Origin: Lingula anatina
Lineage: Eukaryota; Brachiopoda; Lingulata; Lingulida; Lingulidae
Direction of reading: 5' to 3'
DNA: 45,605 nucleotides
Assembly (NCBI RefSeq): GCF_001039355.2
Contig: NW_019775734.1
Location: 188,001-233,605, forward strand
In this document: positions 28,601 to 39,446 of the stretch, piece after piece
Layout: each line of letters starts with the position of its first letter
Numbering within the stretch: the first letter of the stretch is position 1
Program-made: the position numbers and the translations under genes
The notes under the pieces: model-generated
What the model saw: only the letters and a program-made list of their open reading frames with translations
Told to the model about the DNA's origin: nothing
The model's database searches: none

Positions 28601-31287
28601 TCAAATGAAGTGTGCTTAATAGTGCGTGTGTGTGCATGTGTGTGTGTATGTGTGAAATAAAGGTAAAACAAAAAACTTAACTCTTTTGCAGTAATTTTCC
28701 CCCACCCTATAACTTTTATGTCAAAATTAAGTTATGTGGTGACTTTTCATCAATGTCTCTGCTATTCAAATGGATTAGTTTACTTACTAATTTTTGTGTA
28801 TTTATTAAACATTCAAGCTCTTTGACCAATAGCATTACGGCAAATGGCCTCAGCTCTCATAATATCTGGATGGCATAAAGTTTCATATTTGAAAATTGTT
28901 AAATTAGTAAATTAATTACCCTACCAATCTATTTGAAAAGGGGAGACATTGTGATAAGTCATCACACAAATTAATTTAGAAAAGAAATAAAAATGAAAGA
29001 GTGGTGGTGGTGGAGAATTTTTTAAGTTTTACTTGATAGTTAGGACGTAGTTCCATGCGTTGTGGTTTTTTAAATAGTACAAAAGGAATGAAACTTCGGG
29101 CTCAGCCTGGGAGCCACCGGTCTGCCGCTAGGTGGCTTTTAACCAAACCGGAAGTTCAAGAATTTGAATTGGGTGAAATTTTTTGAGATTTGTAGGGTGT
29201 CAGAAACGGTGGAATATCTCGGCCTTTAAGGATATAAAAGTTTTGTTATGTATATTATCATTTTTAAAAGTAAATTACAAATCATGTCAGATGCTCCTCG
29301 AGTTGATTTAAACCATATTTTGTGGAGAAAAATGAGTTTGAAACCAAATATTTTACTTAAGCTACAGCGGAAGTTCAACTTTGACTCTAATGCTTGCATT
29401 CTTAGAGAACAGGTTCCAATTTCAAATTACCAGTAAGCTGTGGCAAATTTATTCAGCTTTCTGTAAATGTAAGCATGTAAGGAACTTTACCTTCATCCAG
29501 GAATGGCACAAATCAATTCACACCCGTGTATGCAAAAAATGTCTTCCTTGCAACAACCGTGTACCAGCCTCGTTTTGACTCAGTACATTCTGTTGGTATT
29601 CTGACCTCGTTTTGGTTTTTCCGCCGCTCATTATTGTCTATATAGTCAAATGAAGCTGGCACAGGAAGAATGGAGGAAAATAAACATTTCATATTTTTTC
29701 TTTATAAAGANCCTCATTCAGTAAAGTTATCCTTGGGTCCCAGGCTTGTGACCAGTCCACCTCCTGAAGTAACATTAAAGGGATTAAAACTCTTTACATG
29801 AGATTCAAATTCTACAATTAATACATTGTAAACAACACAAGGAAATGTAAAAAAAAATTGCATGGCAGTTAAATGTTCATCCCAGTATGGGCAGATGTTG
29901 GACCTTCATTGATTGTTACCCTCTATAATTATCTCTTAAGAGATTATTACTAAAACCAAACTCTTAAAAAAATCAATTTACTTTGAATGTCCAAAAACCA
30001 GGATTTATTAACCATTGGTAAGTATGGGGAAAATTTGTCTTATGGCACTTACCCCGCAAAAATGAAGAATTGTCATCCCTATAAGCTATTAATACAATAT
30101 TTTCAATATTATATCAAAACTTGGGAAAACTGCCACAGTGAACTGACTTCTGCTCCATACTTAGCCTGCTGTACTTACTTCAGGTAAATGTGAAACAGAA
30201 ATTAGGTACCACACCAGGGCAATCTTCCAAAACTTTTTGCAATTAAAAAAGGCAATATCACTAACATTACCTCTTACTACAAATAATTACACATTAACAT
30301 TAACATTGCTATGTTACCTCCTGCTTCTTTCCTTTTAGTGTAGGTTCTTTCCATATTGCTCTCATATATATGTCCACTGTAAATTCCTGTTTCACATTGT
30401 CTATGTCACCCACGGCAATGATGATGACCCTGATGCCTACTTTTACCTGAATATAAAAAGCACACATAATTTTGTTAACATTGGAATTATTACACAGCTA
30501 ATTCCTTGCTCTTTTTGTCCCACCCCATAAATTCCATCAGATACAGTTCATCATACATATTTAACAACATAAAAATCAAATGAAGTGTGCTTAATAGTGC
30601 GTGTGTGTGCATGTGTGTGTGTATGTGCGAAATAAAGGTAAAACAAAATACTTAACTCTTTTGCAGTAATTTTCCCCCACCCTATAACTTTTATGTCAAA
30701 ATTAAGTTATGTGGTGACTTTTCATCAATGTCTCTGCTATTCAAATGGATTAGTTTACTTACTAATATTTGTATATTTATTAAACATTCAAGCTCTTTGA
30801 CCAATAGCATTATGGCAAATGGCCTCAGCTCTCATAATATCTGGATGGCGTAAAGTTTCATATATGAAAATTGTTAAATTAGTAAATTAATTGCCCTACC
30901 AATCTTTTTCAAAAGGGGAGACATTGTGATAAGTCATCACACAAATTAATTTAGAAAAGAAATAAAAATGAAAGAGTGGTGGTGGTGGAGATTTTTTAAA
31001 GTTTTACTTGATAGTTAGCACGTAGTTCCATGCGTTGTGGTTTTTTAAATAGCACAAAAGGAATGAAACTTCGGGCTACTAAATACGAATACTATGGTAC
31101 AAAGCATGGATTGAAGGCCTACAGTGAATGTACATGTACGTACCTTTTCACCACCAACATCTTCTCGCGAAAAATGGAATACTTCTTCCTGAGGTGTAGA
31201 TTTGGTGTTACTTTGAATATCTTCTAGTAACTTTTCTATCCTTTCTAAGCGACCACAAACTTCATCTATGCGCTCTGTTTGATCCAT
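24144..31287 (-). CDS. Cys-less pentameric ligand-gated ion channel subunit (ten exons)
   Basis: 460-aa subunit of the Cys-loop receptor superfamily. Minus-strand exons in coding order: 31287-31144, 30446-30318, 27767-27641, 27389-27325, 26779-26680, 26309-26152, 25844-25689, 25377-25204, 24908-24744, 24308-24144; all GT-AG and frame-consistent. The N-terminal ~48 residues (MDQTERIDEVCGRLERIEKL start) are charged and helical with no signal peptide. The ligand-binding domain follows (residues ~49-230) with AWDPRITLLNE and FPFDHQDLTIRLSSDW; the Cys-loop has the FPFDxQ core but not its cysteines. M1 is about 232-254, M2 262-285 (RLGVTLTLLLTSVAF, Leu at 9'), M3 296-318 and M4 326-349. The M3-M4 loop is only about 7-10 residues, as in prokaryotic channels. 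A ~110-residue polar tail with KKKKTRHR follows M4. Ligand unknown. An in-frame TAG 13-15 bases before the ATG supports the start unless a leader exon is spliced on. Confidence 0.9.
28343..28471 (-). pseudogene. Extra copy of ion-channel exon 2
   Basis: 129-base exon copy with intact splice borders encoding 43 residues. It matches 30318-30446 except for one residue (Leu for Met). It belongs to the first copy of the duplicated segment and is probably the other allele of the same exon. Confidence 0.75.
28621..28656. repeat. GT dinucleotide microsatellite
   Basis: GTGTGTGT tract with CAT and TAT interruptions in a channel intron; repeated at about 30600-30630 in the second copy. Confidence 0.85.
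29103..29710. other. Unique 608-bp segment at a duplication breakpoint
   Basis: The first duplicated copy ends at 29102 and is followed by sequence not present after the second copy, which instead runs into exon 1. The segment holds open frames of about 60 residues with no recognised motif. It could be an allele-specific insertion, a misjoined contig end or real upstream sequence of another allele. A single N closes it at 29711. Confidence 0.6.
29712..31077. repeat. Second copy of 1.4-kb duplicated segment (channel 5' exons)
   Basis: Matches 27716-29102. It begins after a single N inside exon 3, so exon 3 is truncated here (29712-29763), while exon 2 (30318-30446) is complete. It is joined to exon 1 at 31144-31287. 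Confidence 0.9.
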
Positions 31288-32453
31288 AACGCCATTTACC
31301 TACTCAAATAAGATGCGAGTGTTTGTTTCTATGCGCCATGTTTGGTATCGGAAGTAAGAAAGCTGGTAATGCGCATGCTCTGTAAAATTAAGGGCATTCT
31401 CTACTTTCTGAACACTGGTAGTCTGTCACAAAATTATTGTATCGGTCTCTTCTTCAATTTTGCAACCCTCTTTGATTTCAGAGGTTAGTTTTGGAGAGTT
31501 ATATTGATTTGATACACACTGTATTAGTCTGGATATACTCTTTTGAGGTGTCTGTCTGTCGCCGTCAACATATAGGCTACAATTAAGTAATTAGGCCCTA
31601 TTTGTTTTACCTTGAGTGGCTTTGTATTTTAATACAGCCAGGTTCCTCTTGAAAACCAGCATGTTTGGAATATTTCTTACAAGCTATATTGATATACAGG
31701 TATATTCATTACAATATTTTAATATAACTTCAAATTTGTACAATGGTTTAAAACTTTTATTTAGGAAAAAAAGCAGGTTCCTTTCGAAAGTCAGCAAGAT
31801 CAAAATATTTTTAATTTTTTTCTTTTTTATTCTAAAAATTATTGCTATATTCTTTGGTTTTTGGTGTTTGTATATATTATTTGCCAGCTTCGCTCTCAAG
31901 TTCTCGTGATCTTCATCATTTCCCCTTGTTTGGTTATTATCCTGTGTGTGTGTGCGTGTGTAGTGGTGGTTAAAAAAACACACATTTCATTTTTGTATAC
32001 TTTGATAATTGTTTTTATCGAAAGATTTGATGAAATTCGTCATTTTTAGAGTAAGGCCTAGGGAATACTGGTACATTAGGCTGGTTTATCTTTGCGTTTA
32101 AGACCCTATATACCGGGAGGCCTACATGTGGTCTTAGGTTTAGTTACAACCATTGCTAAAAGATCGCGCAGCAATCGTCTTCACCTGTTGTTCGATTCAA
32201 AATGCTTTAAGAAGCACGGGAAGTTATTTTGGGTTAGAGTTCCACATAAATATATACTCAACATCAGATTTGAAAATGTGTGTGAATGGTGACGGATATC
32301 CAGAGTTTTATTCGGTCAAGACAGATGGGAAAGACCGCGTCACGTTACCCGGTGACAACTAGCACAGTAGTGGCAGTGTTCAGTGGCAGCTCCAGGGGAG
32401 GGCACGGAAGACATGTACTCCTCCCTTTACTTAGGACCTCCCCCCCCCCCCCC
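31288..32453. other. Upstream region of channel gene to sequence gap
   Basis: Should contain the promoter and leader of the minus-strand channel gene near 31288-31450. The remainder shows no recognised gene. A GT tract lies near 31943-31962, and two imperfect copies of a CAGGTTCCT-rich motif lie near 31638 and 31772. A C-run at 32440-32453 precedes the gap. Confidence 0.5.
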
Positions 32454-33369
32454 NNNNNNNNNNNNNNNNNNNNNNNNNNNNNNNNNNNNNNNNNNNNNNN
32501 NNNNNNNNNNNNNNNNNNNNNNNNNNNNNNNNNNNNNNNNNNNNNNNNNNNNNNNNNNNNNNNNNNNNNNNNNNNNNNNNNNNNNNNNNNNNNNNNNNNN
32601 NNNNNNNNNNNNNNNNNNNNNNNNNNNNNNNNNNNNNNNNNNNNNNNNNNNNNNNNNNNNNNNNNNNNNNNNNNNNNNNNNNNNNNNNNNNNNNNNNNNN
32701 NNNNNNNNNNNNNNNNNNNNNNNNNNNNNNNNNNNNNNNNNNNNNNNNNNNNNNNNNNNNNNNNNNNNNNNNNNNNNNNNNNNNNNNNNNNNNNNNNNNN
32801 NNNNNNNNNNNNNNNNNNNNNNNNNNNNNNNNNNNNNNNNNNNNNNNNNNNNNNNNNNNNNNNNNNNNNNNNNNNNNNNNNNNNNNNNNNNNNNNNNNNN
32901 NNNNNNNNNNNNNNNNNNNNNNNNNNNNNNNNNNNNNNNNNNNNNNNNNNNNNNNNNNNNNNNNNNNNNNNNNNNNNNNNNNNNNNNNNNNNNNNNNNNN
33001 NNNNNNNNNNNNNNNNNNNNNNNNNNNNNNNNNNNNNNNNNNNNNNNNNNNNNNNNNNNNNNNNNNNNNNNNNNNNNNNNNNNNNNNNNNNNNNNNNNNN
33101 NNNNNNNNNNNNNNNNNNNNNNNNNNNNNNNNNNNNNNNNNNNNNNNNNNNNNNNNNNNNNCCAAAAAAAAAAAAAAAAGATAAATGAATAAAAAGTATG
33201 ATCAGCAAAATGAGGCAAAACCTAACTCTTTTTTCCACTTCTGTGCCCTACATATAACAGAAAATAGTCTACTGTTTAATATTTGCCTCACTTCGCTGGT
33301 AGAAATCTATTTACCCTGGCGTTCCCCTCATGCACCCTACATGTAAGTAAAATCCTTGATCCGTCACTG
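32381..33369. mobile_element. Possible inverted-repeat element spanning the gap
   Basis: The left sequence CAGTGGCAGCTCCAGGGG at 32381 and the reverse complement of the right end at 33369, CAGTGACGGATCAAGG, are imperfect inverted copies. They resemble the ends of the element at 3903-4177. The interior is mostly N, so length and content are unknown. No target duplication was found. Confidence 0.3.
32454..33161. other. Assembly gap, 708 N
   Basis: Run of N flanked by a C homopolymer on the left and an A homopolymer on the right. Open frames crossing it are meaningless. Confidence 1.
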
Positions 33370-34864
33370 TATTACGCATCATAGGAAAAAAATACCAACA
33401 TGTGACCAAGAGGCCCTTTTGCTCACATAGTCCCTAAGATACATGTACGGCTCGCAAGAAAATGTGTAAAAAGTGGTAAAGATGTGCTAATATCTATTAT
33501 TTCGGAGTTCCCCAGAGTGATTTCCTCGGAAAGCGTCCCACAGAGCGAGTCCCTATGTAAGTCCGTTTACGTTGTTTACGTGGGTTTCAAAAAATGTTTT
33601 TTGCCTTGGGCCTCTCAGACCGTCTTGTCAGATGGTCATGAAAGAACGTTGCAGACCGTAGTCTTTTTCATGTTTTCATGTTTTCATGAGCAATTCTCTC
33701 TTTTTTTTCTCTTTTTCTCTAAAATCAAACCCCAACTCTAAGACAACATATTCATATCTCGTCATTTGAAAAAAGGGTAATTCAACTTACTGAACATTAA
33801 ACATTTTGGTTTCTACTTCATCCAAAAAATTGATATAAAGATTATTAGTACAATATTTAGTAGAAATAGCTTAACCGGCATTTATCAGTTGAGCGTGCGG
33901 TGTACGATGGCTTGGACGCTTGATGCAGCAAGTAGTCAGCAGTCTCATTCTGCTCTTTTGCAGTACGGTAATGTCACGGAATGCTCGAGTCATGCCACTC
34001 ACGGTTTATTAAGATCGGTCTCCGTTGAACAAGCCATGTATGCTATCTATTTTTTTTATATCAAAACAAAGCTGCGTTTCTCATTACAATTTGGACATAG
34101 ATACGGACATAAGATGTAAACTGCAAAGGAGGTCTAGAAAGTAATACTATTTGATATTAACTGGGGTTCTGCATCCATGAACTACATGATGTTCTACGGC
34201 CTGTGGTCTTTAAGTATACGATTAATAAAATGAAAGCACCGAGTGGCTCGTAACTTTCGATTAAGAGGTGTCCTCAAATTTCCCCCTTTTCGTCGAGCCG
34301 GCCAGCAGCACTATCAATCTTATCCCTTTATTTGTAATTGAAAATTGTGGTTTTGCTCTGAATGGCCTGACCTCTAAAATGTGTCAACCACATATAGAAA
34401 AATCGAAAGTGCAGCGGACCAAATTGTTATCACGGTTAAACAGCTGATACATTTTCATAGTTCATTACAGATAAGATTTATTGTAAAATGATTTAAGAAA
34501 AATATGCTTTCCGATATATTTCCAATGGGGCACGAAATCCTTACTGAATTTTCGCAGATGCAAGCAAACACAAAAATGGACCTCCGTATTTCACAGAAAA
34601 CAGTTTGAAGGCAATGGATTCGAAACAAAGACAAACGACATTGAAATTTATGGATATTTGAGAGAAATACTTGCATCTTTCCACTATAATGCATCAGAAC
34701 GAAGTGTTTCATTTGAGTCTACTACTTGGCCATATCACAAATATACAAAGGAACAATTTGATGTTACGTCCTTTCAACGGAATGCATTATTTTAGTGTAT
34801 CGAGTGACTTTTCAATGAATTGAATTTCTTTGAACTCAATGCCGAAATTTTTATACATTTTCAG

Positions 34865-35033
34865 TAAAGAGAAATTAAAAAGAAGATCCTTGATGAGTGA
34901 GAGGTTATCAGATAAGGACATAAATCATATACATTTTAGATTGCTTAATGAAGTGCTACACATGTATCATCAGACTCTCCATTCATTTCAAGATAAGGAC
35001 ATGCTTGAAAATATTCAAGAAACCATCCACTAA
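34865..35033 (+). CDS. Candidate terminal exon of unknown gene
   Basis: An ACATTTTCAG acceptor at 34855-34864 is followed by an open frame to TAA at 35033. The frame encodes about 55 polar, helix-prone residues (for example RRSLMSERLSDKD, LLNEVLHMYHQTLHSF). Composition is more protein-like than the surroundings, but no family is recognised and no upstream exon was found. It may be chance. Confidence 0.25.
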
Positions 35034-35389
35034 AAGCTAAAGCCAAATATATATACTCGATAACCAAGGTTAGCTTCACAACACACACGCACGCACGAAC
35101 GCACGCACGCACGCACGCACACAATATGTTAAAGGAGTATTAAACGAATCAAAACATTTCAGCCTAATAAAAACGTTTTCAAGGACACAAGGGTTACCGA
35201 ACCATGTATCCGTTCGTTCAAGCATCCATTGCGACTGAAATCAAAACGAAATAGGACATTTCATCTATCCCGGTGTTAAAAGGAATGCAAGTCCTAGGAA
35301 TGGAAGTCCAGGCTCCCGTGTGATTAGTATTAGGGTTAGTTGGGAGTATTGGAGTTAGAATATGGGACGAATGTCACCTGTACAAAGTA

Positions 35390-35596
35390 ATGGGAAGCGG
35401 ACTACGGTTCCCAGCGGACTTGCATTCCTGTTACACCAATGGCCTCTTCATTAGTCAGATTAGTCTAGGTCCATGCAGTCCTTGCCTACATGTACATAGA
35501 ACTGGTGAATTCTGCAGCATCTGTGAAAGAATCGATAGACTACTCATGGAACAGGGTAGTGCTGTTTCATTTAGTTCAGGGCGGAAATTCCAATGA
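35390..35596 (+). CDS. Small ORF with paired CxxC motifs
   Basis: 68-residue ATG-initiated frame. Cysteines at 29/32 and 42/45 (CSPC, nine-residue spacer, CSIC) are spaced like a small zinc knuckle or ribbon, followed by ERIDRLLMEQG. No family is recognised. The length is within chance expectation, so this is only a candidate. Confidence 0.2.
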   Translation: MGSGLRFPADLHSCYTNGLFISQISLGPCSPCLHVHRTGEFCSICERIDRLLMEQGSAVSFSSGRKFQ

Positions 35597-38500
35597 GCAG
35601 TTAAGTATTATATGATTGATAACGCGACGTGATTCCATATTCAGCCCGCGTGATTATAAAGACAGATTGACGGCCATTTCTGATCGCATTACACACCTGT
35701 ATACTTTTTAATGCCAACATGAAAGAAACATCGGCGATGGGAAGCGCTCCCCACCTGGTGGAAGGGGGTCATTTACATGTTGTTTTGTGCGAAAAACCGG
35801 TATCACGTTGTAACTTAACGCGCACACCGGACATGCACCCCGACAAATGAACTAGTCTTCCTGCTACTTACTGAAATTATGCATGTGCATGTGTCATGCG
35901 TTCATATTTGCACCGACTTTGCGTCTACACTTGATATCTGAATTAAATACAGCTCTATGATAAACGACCTTACATATGCTGGCGATTCAATTTAGTTGGT
36001 AATACTCGTGTTATGATTCCTCTCGTCACCCTGCATTTCTGGGGTCAGAGGGCTGGTTACAACATTTTTGAGGGACAAGCTTGATGGCATTTAAAAAAAA
36101 AAACATTATAATTAAGAAGATAACGTCAAGTTAATCTTGATTTCTGTCTTATATATAACTAAAGAAATGTCAGATGCCCGTCTTTATCGTTCACTATCGC
36201 AGTGCCTCATGTGTTGAGTCACTTTCTGTAACATTAACGCAGATTTTGGTTCCACCCAATTCCTTGTTAGATGAGCCATTTCCGATAGGAAAACCGATTT
36301 CTTCTGAATATTTTATTGCAGGATCGTCTATCTCCGTGCAGTTTTGATGCAGCAATAAAAAACCGCGTGTTCATAAAAATTGTGATGGTTCGGTCACGTG
36401 ACACCTTGGAATGAAGATTTGCGGGGAACATAATCGGGTGAGCCAGTGTTTGCATACGGGTCGTGGCTACACATTAGGAAAACTTAGCTACTGCGGTTGA
36501 ATCAAGAAACGTTAAATAACAAGATGAGCGGCCTCATTAAATGCGCCATTATCCGTTGTTTACAAACTTCGGACAGCGTGAAGTAAAAAGGCATTGACTT
36601 ATCAAGTCGGGACCCTTTTTCTCTTGAGCAGAGAAAAGAGCAGGTGGAAATTTTTCGAAAATCTAAGAACATAAAAGTATGCCGAAACGACATATTTGTA
36701 GGCCATTTACAGCGAAGGGATAATCTCAGATTATCCATCAATGTTGCAGGCAGGATTCAGAAAACATCAATAAAACTTGGCAAAGTAAGCTAAAAAAGAA
36801 TCGACGATCAACATTTCAACGGAAATACTTTATTACACTGAATCGACTGACAAGAACAGAGACGGTGAGTAGAAATTGTTCAACAGTATTATACCGAGTA
36901 GAAAAATTCTTGTGCTGCTAATGATTTTCTCATGACGATATTAGGTGCTAATTGCTGCCAATGAAAAATCCAGCTTGAGATTTATAGTGTTATAAGGATG
37001 CATAAATGTTGTAGAATGGCTGATCTATCTTCCATATCTTACCACAGGGAGCCATGTAAACGGTGGATGGCTTATACGTGTGAGATGGTAATTGTTTATA
37101 ATCTGCAAGATAATGAATTGTAACGTTCAGCATACACTTCCTGATGGCTGGTATGTTTTAGAGTAAACGTAGCGAGGTTGATACACGTTCTCCAATTATC
37201 ACTCATCATAAAAAACGGTATTTTTGCCAGACATCATGGGGTTTTGCCTGCCTTCCTGCGGATACATAGATTAGGAACATTATAACTTATGTGCAGTTAC
37301 GCGAATGTTACTATATAATGCCAGAAGCCGATAATATTCAAAGTCAGAGTAGTTTAAGCAACGAAGATGAATGCCGCTGTCCCTATAAGCCGCCAGAGTA
37401 CAAGGGGATACGCGATTTAACATAAAACCGTTTAGTGTGCATTGCGTCCCGCTTTTACCGAATTCTCCATGCTGAACAAACTGGTGTGCGTTAACTTTTT
37501 AATCTACTCTGTACTGTATATACATTTGCTGTAGTTGTTTGGACCACGGTCAGAAATTTCGTAAAGACGACCAATATATTCACACGACGGTCTTTTCTTC
37601 TCCAGACATCCCTTCCGTGATTGCGACATATATTTTAATGTGCATTCAGCAATTAGTGGTATTTTTATTTTTTTTTATTTTTTGCACCAAGAGGGGTAAA
37701 GCGCTTCACCTGGGCTGAATCTACGAACTAAATGGCAGATTGAATTAAATGTACAGAAACGAGTGATCGGCTGTGCTAGATAAGGACATGAGAACATTTA
37801 GTATTAGCTACTGGGCGAACATCGGTACCAATCTTATTTCATTTCGTTTAACGTGGTCTTCACAGTCTTTAGACGAAAGCCATGGGTATAGTTGAGACAG
37901 GAATAAGTTCCATAACAAGACGGCCTGGACTGGCTCTGGTCAGTTTAAAGAGATTTATGTGTATAAAAAGTCTGACAGTTATCATGTAGACGGTGTAGAA
38001 CAGAGCTTGCCTGAATATCTGTTTACACGCCGTGCCCCGTTTCGCCCGCTTCGCCCTGTAAACAGTTTTCTCTGTGGGTGTATGTTAACATATTTGCACC
38101 AGGAATGGATCTCTGACAGTTCAAAATTGATCGCTGACCATCAAAATTCTCCACGATTTCATAAATCACCGATTATTAAACTCAAAAGCAACCTGGCTAT
38201 CTTAAATGTGGAACGCAATGAATTGGTAGGTGGCCGTTTTTTAATTGAATGTTGTAGCGCACGCATTTGTTCTCGGGCCACATCGCTAAACTTGAACACC
38301 GTGGGCACATACGAATGGCATCATTTACTAACACCTTCTCCGTTACATAAAAAAAGAATCTGTCCGATTTTAACTTAATTACAGCAGTTGCAGTTTTCTC
38401 TCTCCTAAAATAAGGTCTCCTCTTTCTAAGAGACCTACTTACATACGGCCGCAGTAGAAATATTCAGGTTATAATTAGAAGGCTATCATAGTTTCTTCAA

Positions 38501-39013
38501 TAGTCTTTTAATTGTTTTTTATTGTCAAGTCGGTATTAGTGTTGAAAGGGGTGGGTTTGAGTTTTCTGGCTATTATGGGGGGTTAATTCGTAGTAATGCT
38601 ATAAAACTGAACGTGCAAGGAAAACCTGAGAGGACTAGTGCCTTTGACAAGAGAGACATAATATCATGCTTTGCTTAATCAGCAGCCCCCACTAGGAACA
38701 CCATTAGCAAATGAGCGCGACCTCCTCATGTCTTACCTGTACATTCAACACGTTCTGACATAGCTGTTATGTGAAGTAGATCCGCTATTTTCGTACCTGT
38801 TAACGAATATAGAGCATCATAATCTACAGTGTTCTCATCAAAATAAATAAATAAATAAATAAAGAGTATAAGTTGGTGTGCAGGAAACAAGTTCTCAAAC
38901 CCGACCCACATAGAATGTCGCCAGCTCATTTTTCCTAAAACAATTTTCTAATATATTTCCCTAAAATAATGATCGTTTCCCTTGGTTTTCATGGGATATA
39001 GTTTTTGAACTAG

Positions 39014-39446
39014 AGGCAATAGGAATACAGTCAATATCTATGCATTTAGAAATAATATAGGGCCTACTGTATACTAGCTGATGGTAACTATGTACGAGGT
39101 TAATATCCCAACAGGCATTATGGCGTAAAAACCTTACAATTGTTGTGGATACAGTAGCCTGTATATAATCTCAGGGAAAACCCGGTGCGACCAATAATTT
39201 GTAATAAAGCTGTCTTTCTTCCACGATAGNAGGCAATAGGAATACAGTCAATATCTATGCATTTAGAAATAATATAGGGCCTACTGTATACTAGCTGATG
39301 GTAACTATGTACGAGGTTAATATCCCAACAGGCATTATGGCGTAAAAACCTTACAATTGTTGTGGATACAGTAGCCTGTATATAATCTCAGGGAAAACCC
39401 GGCGCGACCAATAATTTGTAATAAAGCTGTCTTTCTTCCACGATAG
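39014..39446. repeat. 216-bp duplication across a single N
   Basis: 39014-39229 and 39231-39446 match with one substitution noted by eye (GGTGCG against GGCGCG), separated by the N at 39230. The pattern is that of unmerged overlapping contig ends. Confidence 0.95.

Larger units (their letters stand above)
27716..29102. repeat. First copy of 1.4-kb duplicated segment (channel 5' exons)
   Basis: Recurs at 29712-31077. It contains most of channel exon 3 and a copy of exon 2 at 28343-28471. The exon 2 copy encodes Leu where the 30318-30446 copy has Met, in the segment VDIYxRAIW. It is intact, so the gene model could use either exon 2 copy. Confidence 0.9.

Noticed and set aside
27991-30187. Repeated frames of 73 and 66 codons (27991-28212, 29987-30187)
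   Set aside because: Both lie in channel introns within the duplicated segment, and one has a deletion relative to the other. The similarity comes from the duplication.
32153-32362. Open frame ending near 32362
   Set aside because: Starts at TTG and matches no family I know. It lies beside the gap in poorly assembled sequence, so it cannot be supported.
32286-33238. Long open frames across the N gap
   Set aside because: They consist almost entirely of unknown residues from N bases.
37959-38378. 139-codon open frame in the right flank
   Set aside because: Opens at a GTG, has no recognised motif and no splice or promoter context. Length alone is not enough, though a conservation check would be worthwhile.
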